From Daucus carota subsp. sativus (Eukaryota > Streptophyta > Magnoliopsida > Apiales > Apiaceae): a DNA stretch of 64,000 nucleotides. The DNA lies in contig NC_030387.2 of the NCBI RefSeq assembly GCF_001625215.2, positions 30,217,606 through 30,281,605 of the forward strand. Reading direction: 5' to 3'. Below, piece by piece: positions 33,501 to 47,309 of the stretch. The position numbers and the translations under genes are program-made. The first letter of the stretch is position 1. Every line of letters begins with the position of its first letter. The notes below the pieces were generated by a model. The model saw only the letters and a program-made list of their open reading frames with translations, searched no databases and was not told the origin of the DNA.

Positions 33501-36500
33501 GAGGATGAAACATGGGGAGGAGATGGGGGTGGTTTCCGAAGAGATGACAAAAGTGATTTGCTACCTTGGGCTAATGAATTTTTGTTTGTGGCATCCATGC
33601 CTTGCAAGACAGCTGAGGAGAGGCAGATTCGAGACAGAAAAGCTTTTATTCTACACAGCCTATTTGTCGATGTTGCCATCTTTCGAGGCATTTCTTCCGT
33701 GCAACATATAATGGAAAAAACAAGTTTAAATGGTTCAGATGTAAAAGATGAAACTTATACAGAGAGAGTTGGGGACTTGAGTATAACTGTCATGAGAGAT
33801 GCTCTCAATGCTAGCTGCAAGTTGGATACTAAAATTGATGGAACTCACACAACCGGAGTAGAACAGAACAAATTGGATGAAAGAAACCTTCTGAAAGGGA
33901 TCACTGCTGATGAAAATACAGCTGCTCATGTAAGGACATCATTAAATTTTTATTGTCTTGAGAACTATATGGCTTTGGTGTTTTTTGTTTCAATTTTACT
34001 AGCAGATAACTGGTGCAAGTCAAGTTTAACCTTTTTGTTAAAAATTATGATTAAAATACAATAAGTTTCTAAAATTTATCATGTACATTAACTATTTGAC
34101 GCTTAACATTACGATGAAGTAAAATATAGAACTATTGTGCCATGATGTACTGTCTAAAACTAAAATGAGTTTTTAGCTTTTCATAAAGACTTAGGGAGTA
34201 ATAGATGTTAATATAGATTTTTCATTTAATGATTAATATGGTATCTAGATTTTCTAGTGCAAAAATTAAATAAATCGTATAATATATATTTTGTGGTGAA
34301 TGTTAGATAATAAAAATAAATAAGTAGATGTGTCAACCAAATTATGGTACCATGACATATCACATACCACTGAAGTGGTCTCTAGGCGTTTTGTCATAGA
34401 TTTGTTTAAGTAAACTAAAGTGGCTCAATTTAAGACAAGCTGAGCAGACTTTTGATATTCAATGCAGGATATATCCACTTTGGGGGTTGTGAATGTAAGA
34501 TATTGTGGTTACATTGCTGTTGTGAAAGTTGTGGTGAGTGCCAACACCAAATTAGGTCCTCCATCAGAAAATCCTGAGCTTCATGATCAACCTGATGGTG
34601 GTGCCTGTGCCCTCAATATCAACAGGTTGGTACAAAGTGACCTGTCTAAATAACATATAGATTCAGAAACCTTGTACTTGCTGCTTTGCTCTTATTTCTT
34701 TATTTGGTGCAATGTGTTTTGTCCAGTAGAATTTTCTATTTCCCCTTCATTTTTGTCAGTATTTAAAATCATACATCTTAACCGGTATCATGCATATAAC
34801 CTCGTACATATCACAATTGAATTAGCCACACAATAGTTCTGTATGTTACTCATTTCAAGTGCACTTATTGGGTAAGTTGTAATTCTTTGTTTCTTGCAGT
34901 TTGAGAAAGCTTCTTCATAAAAAATCAGTTCCTGAAGATAACAAAACTTTACTAGATTTACAGAATTTGAATCATGTTGAACTAAGTTCTGACCGGGAAT
35001 TCGTAAAAGATCTTTTAAAGGAGAGCCTCAGTAAGCTTGATGAAGAGGAACAGAAAGGGCATACATTCACTAGATGGGAACTTGGAGCTTGCTGGATACA
35101 ACATTTGCAAGATCAGAAAAAATCGGACAAAGAAAAGAAGCTGTCTTCTGAGAAAACCAAAAACGAGGTGAAGGTTGAGGGGCTTGGTACATCGCTCCGA
35201 TCCCTAAAATACAAAAAGAACATTGTTGGTAGTAAAGATAACCTGCAGCCTGACAACTTGAGTATGACCGCAAGTGATGTCAATGGAGAAGTAGACAATG
35301 TGGTTCTTCCTTCTCCGGCGTCGCAACAGGAGGTGAATGCCAATGAAAATGAGGTAGAATTGCGGAGATTGATAACTGATGATGCCTTTACTAGACTAAA
35401 AGAGTCAGAAACTGGACTACACTGCAAGGTTTTTTTCTTTAAATTTGTAGTATATTTTTTACAACTCAGGTATTAGTTACTGACTATTGTTTTGACAGTC
35501 TTTGCAAGAGCTGATTAATTTGTCTCGAAAATATTATGACGAGGTTGCACTTCCGAAACTGGTAAGTTCAGAAATTATGTTATTTTAAGATTTTGTGAGC
35601 ATAAACTTTTCAACGTAATCATTGTATAAATTGTAGGTTGCCGATTTTGGTTCGTTGGAACTCTCCCCAGTTGATGGAAGGACTCTTACTGATTTCATGC
35701 ACACACGAGGTCTTCGGATGCGTTCTCTAGGACAAGTGGTAAGTGTTTGGTGACCCAGACTCTAAAATCCTATCATCTATTCAACATTTGATTATGCCTT
35801 GCAGCTTTCAAAATCCTTTAATCTGTATTTTTTTAGGGGAAAAATGCTTCCTTGTCAAACTTTGACTTCAATATCGTGTACTCTGGTATCTTGTGCACAT
35901 TTTGCAACATAAGGGTGCCACCATAAGAGTGCCATAAGTCATGCTATTTTCCTGTGCACTGATTGGGGTCCATAGTTTTAGTTTCTCTCTCTCACACACA
36001 CATTGTTCTTTTTTTACCACAACCTGTTTTGTAATATCATGTATAATGTCTGAATATTTGTCCTGGATCTCAATCCTAAGCAGTCATAACAATGTTAACT
36101 AGGAAAGCTCTCATCTTCACTCCAAGCTTATGATATTACGTCTTAATTGTTTTCACAATTCGATATTGTGAGACTCAAATAAAAAATTCTTTACTCTACC
36201 ATTGTGTATCCATCCTCAAAGTTTAATACCAAATGTACTCACTCAGAAATATATTTGCCTGCTATCGATTATGTCACATGATAATGCTTTCTTCTAAACA
36301 GGTCAAGCTATCAGAAAAGTTATCACACGTGCAGTCTCTGTGTATTCATGAGATGATTGTACGGGCATTTAAGCATGTTCTCCAGGCTGTGATTGCCACT
36401 ACTGTTAATACACATGATATGGCTGGGGTGATTTCTGCTGCATTGAACTTGATGCTTGGAGTATCCGAGGGTGATCAATCTGGTCAACTTTGCGGGGTTG

Positions 36501-39500
36501 ATCCACTAATCTGGAGATGGCTAGAGGTATTTTTAAAGAAACGTTATGAATGGGATCTTAGCATCATGAATTACAAAGATGTAAGGAAATTTGCAATTCT
36601 TCGTGGGCTATGCCATAAGGTATTTTTTTTTAACCTTTTGGTATTTGGTTTTTTCTTAACCTTTTGGGATACACTGTGGATCTATAGATTCTCATTCTTG
36701 CGATAATATATAGGTGGGTATTGAACTAGTTCCAAGGGATTATGATATGGATTCTCCTCAACCTTTCCGTAAAATAGACATTGTTAGCCTAGTACCGGTT
36801 CATAAGGTAAAGAAGCACGGAATGCTTTTAACTAGGGTGATTAGCTTGAGTTTTACCTACCTAAGATAGTGGATACATTATTGTGTTCCCTGTTTCTTGG
36901 CCTCTTGCAGCAAGCAGCATGTTCTTCTGCTGATGGTCGACAACTCCTGGAATCATCAAAAACAGCTCTAGATAAGGGAAAGCTTGAAGATGCAGTCAGC
37001 TACGGGACAAAGGTATTCTGTCTGCGAATGCTTTGATTATGACTTTGTGTTACAAATTGATTTAGCTAAAGTATGGATAACCTTGACTAAAGCCAAGAAT
37101 ACATCTTAGTATCTACTATTCTATGTTTATTTATCCAGTATCCTGTCAAACTGGTTAATGGTGTTGTGTGTTTCACTGGCATTTTCAGGCTCTTGCGAAG
37201 CTGGTTGCAGTTTGTGGTCCCTACCACAGGATGACTGCAGGAGCTTACAGTCTTCTTGCTGTAGTTTTGTATCATACAGGAGACTTTAATCAGGTCTTCT
37301 ATAAATTTGGTCTTTGCTATTTAGATTTAATTTCTAAAAGTAAAGAGAAATTATTGCCAGACAGTCACTAAAAATCCCTATATCTTTGACTAAGCAAGCT
37401 GCTGGTTATTTTCTTATGTATTAGCCGCCAAAATTTAATTCATAACTATTTTATATGTCCGAGTCCAAAAAAATCTAAATTATAATGTAGCTGATATATA
37501 TAAACATCTATTACAGGCTACAATCTATCAGCAAAAGGCATTGGATATCAATGAAAGAGAATTAGGACTAGATCATCCAGATACGATGAAGAGTTATGGA
37601 GACCTTGCTGTTTTTTATTACAGACTCCAGCATACGGAACTTGCTCTCAAGTATGTTTTGTTTCCTTTGGACAATATCAGTTAATCTGAACTATTATTTA
37701 TGAACTTCCATGCTTAGTTGTTCACCATTGCTGACTAGATGTTGCTGATCTGAGTTACAGATGTGCCAGTTCATGTTCTTTTCATTACTGCTGTACTGTT
37801 GTAAACTTCAACAACAATCATAAGAAATATTTTTGTGGGTTGTAGCTATAAGTATGGAGTTACAACTTCCCTCATTCCCTAGCTTTGTGGGAATACTTAA
37901 TTTAGGTGAAACCAATGATTTGGTTCTTGATAGAGTAACTTGGATAGCTACCCCTGTGTAATTTGCAATTGAAACCTAGTTGAGATAAAAATCAGATAAA
38001 TTAATTTAATGTCTATATTTTCATCATATTAATAACCGTATATACTTCAAGACACATGATAACACATCTCCTTAAAATTGTATGACCAATTTATGCAAAT
38101 CCAGGCTCATACCGGGAGCATAAATCGACAGTATCTATAATGTAAATTTAGCAGAACTAATATAGTAAATTTCTCCAGTTGTGTAGATCGGGCTAGATTA
38201 TTATGTCTATCTGAGCATTTAGCATGCAAATGAAGCAATGAATTAATAACTTCTTCCTTTTTTGCAATTTTAGCCAGCTAGATAAATAGAGGCAAGTAGG
38301 AACTATAACCTTACTAGGACTTGACTAGATTTATGCAAGCAAGGACTTTTAAGTTTTGATTAACGGTTTATGTGTTCCAATTGAGTGATATAGACTCATA
38401 GTTCTTGTTTTTTTATGGTCTATTTTTGCCAAAATTTTCGCCATTTTTCTATGATTATAATTGTAACTTCTTAATATATAAAATTTAAGTTTGTTTGAAG
38501 GTGATTTCTGAGACTGAGAATATATCACTTTGTTTGTCAGGGGTCGTTGCTGATAAGTTTTCATGTAGAAGAGTATTGTTCACTTTTGCATATTTTTTTC
38601 TTTATTTTACATATCTTCTTGTCCATGTAAAGGTATGTGAAGCGTGCACTGTATCTGTTACATCTCACGTGTGGCCCATCTCATCCAAACACTGCTGCAA
38701 CATACATCAATGTAGCTATGATGGAGGAGGGCCTTGGAAATGTACATGTTGCCCTTAGATATCTCCATAAAGCACTGAAGTGTAACCAACGATTACTTGG
38801 TCCAGACCATATACAGGTTACTTTCGTTGATTTATGTTTATAGTCTGCCCTGTAATTCTGGTCTTGAAACTTATGTTCTTTAATGAGATATTTGCTAATG
38901 TGATCTCAGAAACAGCTATGTTTCTATTATAAAAACTCACATACATTTATTTTCTGTTGTGTTTGTTGCTAGAAATAATTGGCTCAAGTCATGTAATCCC
39001 ATATTACTTGCTCTACAGTATTTGTACTTTCATTCCGCTTTTAAATCTGCTGTTTTTACCTTTGATTAATGATTTTCTTATGGCTTTAAAATGTTTTGCA
39101 GACAGCAGCAAGTTACCATGCTATAGCAATTGCACTATCCTTGATGGAAGCTTATCCTTTGAGTGTTCAACATGAACAAACAACCTTGCAAATACTCAGA
39201 GCAAAGCTGGGCCCAGATGACCTGCGCACACAGGTACCTGCTATGTTTGTTAGGTTTGCAGATATTCTCAACACTAGTGACTGTCATTTAGTGCCTCTTC
39301 ATCATACACGGCCATCTACTAAATCATGACTACCTAGGAAATTCAAAGCATAATGATCTCTTGGATTTATACGAGAGGATAGTCCCTACCAGGGGTGAAC
39401 AATCTAACTGTAAAAACCCCGAAGCCGAGACAAATCCATGTTAAACTGTGATAAACTGAATCATAAAACAGTATCACACTTTGGTTCAGTTTTGGTTTTT

Positions 39501-42500
39501 CTAAATAACCGAAAAATATAATTTTCTAAGCGCTCACAGTCTGAACATCCTCAGCAATAGCCCAGTTATGGTAGATAGAATCTGTTTTTTTGACATACTA
39601 TCTTATCCAAAGAATAAGATTTTGTAGCTCTGTATCCAGTAGAATGATCATGTCAAATAATTAAATCAGATTCATAATTCTAATATATAGATGTACACAT
39701 ATATATATATATATTAATTTTATTAGTTTGAAAAGCAAAACTAAATACAGGTAAAAGATGTGTGTCATTCTCTCCCCGGTCCCAACAATAAAGATGTTGG
39801 GTGTTTGTAAAAGTTGGTATCCCTGAATTTTGTCGTTGTGTGGTCCCGTATAAATGATTTCTATACACTGGAAGGTAGAAATTTTTGAATAGATTGACTA
39901 ATTTAAAAATAACTGATGGCCTTTAAATATGTTAATTGTTTATAATTAACTTATGATAACTTCCTTAATGATGTAAATATGCTTTAAAATAAAACATTTG
40001 GTTTTGGTAGGTTCGGGCATATAAAAACATATGCCACTAGACACTAATCTTACTGGGCAGAAAAGAATAATGACCCCTTTTTAAGACACCAATATAACAG
40101 AAACATATATTGCAGGATGCTGCCGCTTGGCTGGAGTACTTTGAGTCAAAGGCTTTTGAACAGCAAGAAGCAGCGCGAAATGGGACCCGAAGACCTGATG
40201 CATCTATTGCCAGCAAAGGTCACTTGAGGTATATTTATTTTGCAATGATGATATGACCTGACCTCATATGTAGTTGAGCATTTGCCCAGTTCAAAGATGC
40301 ATCTATTGATCGTGCACCTAGGGATTACTTCAGCTTAATATAGATTAATGTATTCAGATCGGAGTTCTGGATTCCAAAGGAAAAGTTATGTCTTTATTAC
40401 TGTCTTAACTCTCATCCTCCCTTCTAGTAACTTCAGTTCCAGTATGTTAGAAATTTACATACTAAAAGACAGTATGCCAAAGCCATAACATTTGTGCCCT
40501 GCTCCCCACCCACCCCACCCCACCACCCAGTTAGGAACTTTAAAAACAGGCCTGCTTAAGATTTTATGACAGAAAACTGATAATGCATTGATGAGCTTCA
40601 CTGTGTCTATAAATTACTGGACAAATCTTATACAAGAAACTATTTCATGTATAGAATGTATCTATCAGTAAAGTAACTGGAATTTGTTTTGCTTTAATAG
40701 TGTATCAGATTTGCTTGACTACATCAGCCCAAGCAATGATGGAAAAGGAAAGGATGCTGCACTGCTAAAGAGGAAAAGCTATATAACAAAGGTCTGTTTA
40801 TCTTTCAGCTATATACATATTGCTCTTTTACTTTTCAATTAATTTTCTGTGAGAATTGGTTTGCTTCATCCGTATGCTTTCTACTTAATAAACAAAGTTC
40901 TAACAATAATAAAAATAAAAAATAATAATAATAATTTAATACTCGTTAATTTGAAAAGTTTCATTATGGGTTAATTCTCGAGCACAGTGAATATATTATG
41001 CTGTTTAGAATTTCTTTGCTTTTTATCTATCAGATTTTGATTTCATGAGTTGTTCATATGTAATTACGTAAATTATTCATATGTTTAATAGAGACTGTAT
41101 ATAGTTGCACTAGCCCCAGGTTTACATAATGAGATTTCCTAAAATGTGTGTGGCTGAATTACTAGGCCTATTACTTTGGTGTTGAACTTGTAAGAATCTT
41201 CTGCAGTGATAACTTAGTTTCCCGAACTTTGCATGAGTCTTTTTGAATCTTTTGAGTACTACAGAACCAGATTTTAGATAATCTTATTAATCAACATTTT
41301 AATTTTTAATTCTTTATAAGGAAAAAAAGACATATACTTCAGACAGGCACATACCCTGAAGTCTGAAAATGACTAGAGCTGTCTCATTGTAAATGAAACC
41401 TAATGTCATTCTCTAACAAGTATAAAGTTGTTAAAGAGTCTGGAACTATTTTTAACTTAAAAGTCATACACTCTGAAAATTAATATTTTTGCCTCGTAAT
41501 ATTCACTACCCACTATTGTATAATTTCTCATATGCGGGTGTATCTCTTAAACTGTATTTTCTCCATCTTATTTACATCTCTCTTGTTTTCCAGCTGAAAG
41601 AAAAATCGTATGAGAACTTTGGCTTAGCAAGTTCAGAGGGATCTCCTAAAGAGGTTCTTCAAGAGCCATTGGATGAAAATGAACAAATTCCTGAACCTAA
41701 AGATGATACGAATGTAAAAGTTGAATTTACAGATCCACCTGTAGAGCTTAAACAACCACTTGAGGAAAAAGCTCCTGAGGAAGAGCCTATTCAGTTGCAG
41801 CCTTTTTTGGAGGAAAATGCTACCAAAAAAGATGTTATTGCTCATGATGTCCCGCTTGAATCACATGGTGAAGGAGAAGATGGGTGGCAACCGGTTCAAA
41901 GACCAAGGTCAGGTCGCTCGTATGGGAGAAGACTAAGACAGCGGAGAGCAGCTATGAACAAGGTCTACACTTACCAGAAGAAAGATGTGCTTTCTGAACA
42001 AGACTATTCAAGGACGAGGGGTGCCAATCAAAATAGTAAGTATCAAATGCTAAAGAAACAATTGTTGTCTCCAGGAACTTATGTTGAGTATCACTCAGCA
42101 AAGAGTCCCTACCAGGGTACAAGATATGGTCGTAGAATTGTGAAAGCTGTGGCATACAGAGTGAAGTCTGTTTCTTCTGCCAAGGATTCTACTACAGAGA
42201 AATCTAAAATTGGTAGGGAAGAAGATGCCAGACCTGTTTCGGCAGAGAAAGAAGTTGTACCAGTATCAATGAAAAGTTCAATAGTGAGCCTTGGCAAGTC
42301 ACCTTCTTACAAGGAAGTAGCACTAGCACCACCTGGTACTATATCAATGCTGCAGATCCGGGTGTCTCAGGATGACTTTCCTGACAAAAATGAACTCATT
42401 GTGGGAGATGAAGAAACCAGTAAAGCAGAAGATAAGGCATGTGACATCGTTGATTCCACTGATCACTCTAAAGTTGAGACTATAACTGTCGCCGAACCAG

Positions 42501-43678
42501 AAGAAACATGTTCAACTGTTCGGAATGAGCATGAACAACCGGAGGTAGTTCCTTCTACTGTGGAAATGGCTCATTCGAGCACTACTGAAAATAATCAAGT
42601 AGAAAAAGAGAGCACTGAGCAGGATCCATCTAGCAGTGTAGAAGGTAAAGATCATTCATACTCCTCTTTGAAAGGAATGGAGGATTCAGATAAAAACCCT
42701 TCTGTTCCATGCTTTATTGATACTCGAGAAGTCCCCAACAAGAAGCTGTCAGCATTGGCAGCTCCATATAATCCTTCGCCGACTACTACACGTGTAGCTC
42801 CTTTGCCTCTGAATGTTGTTCTTCCTCCTGGTCCTGGTGCTGTTCCATCTGTTGCTCCATGGCCAATGAACATGCCTCTTCATCCAGGGCCAACTGCTAC
42901 TCCATTGTGTCCAACCCCTCACCACCCATACCCATCACCTCCGCCAACCCCAAACATGATACACTCTTTGCGATTTGTGTACCCTTCTCCTTATACTCAT
43001 TCACAACCATTACCAACCAGTAGTTTTCCTGTAACTAGCAGCCCCTTTCATCCCAATCATTTTGCATGGCAACGCAGCACGAGCCCTAATACACCAGAAT
43101 ACATACAAGGCCCAGTTTGGCCTGGCTGCCAGCCAGTGGAGTTCTCTGTTCCAGCACCTGTTGTAGAGCCAATTGCTGAATCCTTTTTGCCTCCGAAGGA
43201 AGAATCCAATAACGTTAATAGCTCTAGTGGTTTGAATTTGTCTGTTAATGTTGATGTTACTAACCACACTAAGTCCGTCGAAACTTTCCAAGCATTGGAT
43301 GTTGGTGAGAACCTAAATGCCGGGGTAGAACCAAAAACTATGCAAGAAGACCTCAAACCAGATTTGCAATTGCATGGTGTTCAATGTGCCGAGAACTCAA
43401 TAGATGACAGTAATAGTCCCAATAAAAATGCTGGAAGCGGTGGGGATAATCACACATCAAGTAACCCTCGGCGATTTGACAATGAAAAAACCTTCAACAT
43501 TTTGATAAGGGGAAGAAAAAACCGCAAACAAACTCTGAGAATGCCAATAAGTTTACTTAGTCGGCCCCATAATTCCAAGTCTTTTAAGGTCATATATAGC
43601 AGAGTAATCAGAGAGAGTGAAGCTCCCAAGTCTACCAGCTTTTCTTCAGATGATATAAGTACTCCTGGTACCATGTAA
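30597..43678 (+). CDS. CLU-family protein, REC/TSS type (clustered mitochondria homologue)
   Basis: I assemble 23 in-phase exons: 30597-30660, 30791-30852, 31544-31636, 31729-31801, 31883-32206, 32321-32385, 32484-32615, 33218-33259, 33408-33929, 34468-34625, 34900-35428, 35499-35561, 35637-35738, 36302-36619, 36714-36806, 36911-37012, 37189-37293, 37517-37650, 38633-38816, 39102-39233, 40116-40228, 40701-40791 and 41594-43678. The product is 1861 aa. The N-terminus ([20 protein letters not shown], then [30 protein letters not shown]) and [16 protein letters not shown] are typical of plant REC1-3/TSS. A CLU domain follows, then [14 protein letters not shown] and tetratricopeptide repeats (exons 17-20, such as [20 protein letters not shown]). 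The long last exon ends with a Pro-rich region and [12 protein letters not shown]. Relatives act in the cytosol or nucleus and affect chloroplast compartment size. The paralogue assignment (REC2-like) is uncertain. Confidence 0.92.
32210..32250 (+). repeat. (CT)n microsatellite just after a 5' splice site
   Basis: TCTCTCTCTCTCTC with C-runs starts three bases after the GTTAGT donor of intron 5 of the CLU-family gene. The intron is only 114 bp, so length changes here could affect splicing. Confidence 0.85.
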
Positions 43679-44608
43679 GGGTTTATTAATATATTAAAAG
43701 TATGCAGGATGATTACAAGGTAGAGAGAAATCCGCTGCTATACACAAAAGAAACTGGATTTTGTGGAAGGGAGCTCCATCAAATCTGACCCTTCTCTAGT
43801 ATTATTTTAAGGTAAGTTCTTTAGATCAAGTATTTTTAATGTACTCTCTCTAATTTGTTGCTTGCTGTATAAACTTCTCAACTCCCATAGAAGGTCAGAG
43901 CCCAGTTCTAAGCATCATCTTCATGAAAAAAAATAGTGTCTAAATTTTTTAATGCGCATCCCTATTCCTCATGTTTGCTTAAAAGAAGAGTCTCTTATTC
44001 TAGTAAACTGGATCTTCCAACTGGTTGCAAGAATAATCTTAGTTAGATCACACTCAACTATAATTAGTTGGAACTCAGATTTGCCGAGAATAATTAAATA
44101 TAGATATTTTACTTGTCATAGTTCTTAGTTGATTTGTCAGGAACTTATTGTTAATCTTCTTGTTGGTTTACAGGCCTACTACAGGAAGTTTTGCTCTTCG
44201 GATTTTGAGAGTTGTCTTTTCGGCAAATATACAGTTCAGTTAGACACTTCTATTTTTTTTCTGCTTCACAACATAGAAGGCTTTTTTTATTCACAGCAAT
44301 AGAAGACTGACGTGTAGTTTTTAATATCTTATAGCATAGACCTGAAAGTTCAATTTGATTTAGTTGTATATTCGACATTCCAAAATTCTTTTTAATGGCT
44401 CTAATGTAGAATTTATGTAGTTTAAATGAATAAAAATCAGATTCTGCGGATTTTTTTAGGTCTGGTTCCTTTCTTGTGGAGTTTCAGTAGAATGGCACAT
44501 CGAAATGTTATACATGGTTTGGTGCCAACTTATCACTTAGTTTCCAAAATATAGAGTTTAGAATTTAGATGTTCAGTAAGAGTTCCGTCGATAACAGGGA
44601 GAAGATGA
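43679..44608. other. 3' flank of the CLU-family gene
   Basis: Likely 3' UTR and intergenic DNA up to the hAT insertion. A possible UTR intron is suggested by GGTAAGTTC near 43810, but I cannot pair it with confidence. No gene seen. Confidence 0.5.
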
Positions 44609-44616
44609 CATAAACA

Positions 44617-45365
44617 TAGAGTTGTTCACGAACCGAGCCGAGCCGAGTTTTGACCGAACCGAGCCGAGCTTTAATTTTTTTTCTGATGAGCCGAGCCGAG
44701 CTTTTTAATCGAACAAAAATTGTGTTCAAGCTCGGCTTGTTAACTAACGAGCCGAACACGAGCTTGTTCGCGAACAAATACGAGCCGAGCCGAGTCGAGT
44801 TGAGTCGAGCCGAGCCAGAAAAAAAATAAGGACAAACCGCTAGTTGACTCTTAAAATAGCTAACCTAATAATTTCAATTTTTTTGAAACTTTGTTTATAT
44901 CACTAAAATGTATATATGTTAACATCCATACAGTTGGATCGGTAAAAAATATTTTTTAAAATATTGAAACACTAAATTAGGATTAAACACTAGTTAGCGG
45001 TACTAGTCAAACTTCTACTTGCCTGTTAAAAACCAAATAAAATTATTATTTCCTAAAATTTTGTTTACATCACTAAAATATATATATATTATGTTGAATT
45101 CTGAGTCCAATAACATATATAAATTATAAAAAAATCCCGAAAATATTACATTTTTTCGAGATTTAACGAGCCGAACTCGAGCCGAACGAGCTCGAGCCGA
45201 GCTCGAGCCGAACATACTAAAAGCTCGGCTCGAGCTCGTTTACTTAACGAACAATTTTTTGTGTTCGAGCTCGAGCTCGTTAACTTAACGAGCCGAGCCG
45301 AACGAGCTCTTAACGAGCCGAGCTCGAGCTTGTTCGCGAACAGCTCGGTTCGTTAAACAGCCCTA
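44617..45365. mobile_element. hAT-like non-autonomous element rich in GAGCCGAGC
   Basis: 749 bp. The left end TAGAGTTGTTCACGAACCGA and the right end read on the opposite strand, TAGGGCTGTTTAACGAACCG, are inverted repeats. The flanks are an 8-bp duplication, CATAAACA (44609-44616 and 45366-45373), typical of hAT transposons. The ends carry dense GAGCCGAGC and GCTCGAGC repeats that can pair within and between arms; the middle is AT-rich. No transposase is present. Confidence 0.9.
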
Positions 45366-45373
45366 CATAAACA

Positions 45374-45839
45374 TGCTCACTTATGTAGTCAGCTAATTTG
45401 TTACAGATCACCTTTCTTGCATTCATATAGCCTAGCTGAGAAACGTAAAGCGATGTTTTCTGCTGTTGGGAACCTGAACCCCAGAGGACCTAGAAGATGA
45501 TATCAACCTGATATATAGTATAGGTCTTGTACATTACCTGTTGAAATGGTCACTTCACAAGTTCATACTCTCATACTCTGTCAAATTGCAGTCATGTAGT
45601 TTTGTTCCCTGTGCAGTAATTCTGTCTAACAAAAGTCTTTTACACTCGCTTTCATGTACACATATCTCTGGGCTATACAAAACCACTTAAACATTCTTCA
45701 CGCGTCTTTTCAATTATTTGCCATGTAATTTTCTTGAGATTCCGTATACGTGCTATGGCTCAATGCAGAGTTTATGCGGAACATCGTTTAAAAAAGGAGA
45801 GAAGAAAACATCTCCGATCCTAGTATCTGTCACTGATCA
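45374..45839. other. Intergenic region, hAT element / cytochrome b561 gene
   Basis: Likely contains the 3' UTR of the cytochrome b561 gene on -. No gene or element ends seen. Confidence 0.5.
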
Positions 45840-47309
45840 TTATAATGAGTTCATCTGGAAGTCTGGAGGGGAATGTGCCTCTTTAGCCTTTCTTAGCTTC
45901 AGTAAAGCCTCTAGTACAATGCAAGTAAGTAAAATTATGGCTAGCAGAAATCCATAACCAAGCCTCCACTCGTTCCCTGCATTTGCATATTGGATTCCCA
46001 GAACGATATTTAGTGCTCCAAAGAAAAGCGCGATCCGACCAAACCACTGGTGGTACAAATTCCAGATTCTGCGGTTCTTGCTGTCCTTGTCAGGTCTAAG
46101 AAAGAATGCCAATACCTAAAGCATAAAACCTCTACATCAAGTCAAACCTTCTACGATTAATGTTTGATTTGATTTATAATTGATGTAGATAAACTTTGGA
46201 AGTACAGACCTGGAGGATACTGAGCACAAGGACAAATATTCCGATGCCTCTGTGTGTAGGTGAGTTCGCGTGGATTCTATCATATAGTGACCTTCCAACA
46301 GCCACTGCAGCAACCCCTATGATGAATCCGATGAATTGGATAGCTACGTGAAGTTCATACCACAATGGATCCCGGTGCTTAAGGTGTCTGGCAACAATGG
46401 CGCCTACAGGAAGAATCAGTCCCCATCCAAGTAACCCTAATATGCCATGTGTCCTTATTGTCCGAAAGATGTCACTAGCTCCACGTGCCCCCGAGGAAGA
46501 CACCGAGCCTACATTACCTGAATGTTCATTTACAGTAGCATAATTATTGCAAACCCTGCAGGTTTTAAGTTACTAATAATATGGTAGAATCAGAATGCAT
46601 AGGAAGTTAATCAACAGACCTGCTGCAAAGTCGAAACGTATAGTAGTTTTGTCATTATGAGGAGTTAGACGGTGATGATTCGGATACCTAGTCGAATAAG
46701 CCAGTAATATTGCCTGGCTTGTGAGAGATGAGACTGGAGCATTCAACTGAAATGCCAAGTATATTGTTGCTCCATAAACTGTAACAAATGGTGGAACACT
46801 GGTGAGTGGCAATTCGCCTTTATCCGGCTTAACCTGTGAAGGCGTGAAACCGGCTAGATAGTATTGCTTAATTCTTGCAAGACCATTTTCATTGATCCAT
46901 CCAACCATTGCACTGGAATTAAGCATCATCCCGTCTTTCGAAAGTCCCATACCAACCCATCCAGTAGTGTATGGAGCAGATAGTACAATGGTGAAGATGT
47001 TATCTGCAGTCCTGGAGTACTGTGACAGAGCATGTTTATATACACAGACAGATTCATAAACCAAAACCAATAGTTATTCAAGAAAAGTTCAATAAAGATC
47101 AAACTTACTCGAAGAAAAAATGAATTCCATAGAGGTTTGCAGACGATGTTTGGTAAAGTATTGTAGGGAAGAGGAAGAAATGGCCTAAGATCAACCCCAC
47201 AAAGTGCTGAATTTACATCATTACTAGCATCATCCGCCCCGAAAACAACCGGGTTCCAGCAGGCACTGGTGAAAACGGTAAGTAAAATAAGTGCTGAGAT
47301 AGCTTCCAT
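45840..47309 (-). CDS. DOMON and cytochrome b561 domain protein
   Basis: Four exons on -: 47109-47309, 46620-47019, 46210-46517 and 45840-46115, giving 394 aa, normal for the family. A signal peptide (MEAISALILLTVFTSACWNP) leads into an extracellular DOMON domain (about 50-185; TGWVGMGLSKDG, then AMVGWINENG). The b561 core has about five membrane helices. Four heme-ligand histidines are in place: H224 (RTHGILG), H257 (ELHVAIQ), H289 (THRGIGI) and H325 (LYHQWFG). The LPVGAIVARHL motif after the first helix is typical. Such proteins move electrons across the plasma membrane, probably from cytosolic ascorbate to an apoplastic acceptor; the substrate is an inference. Reads in the same direction as the dynamin gene upstream of it. 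Confidence 0.94.

Noticed and set aside
40490..40530. CCCCACCC-rich tract as a possible G-quadruplex regulator
   Set aside because: It lies in an intron of the CLU-family gene with short, irregular C runs; nothing further supports a function.
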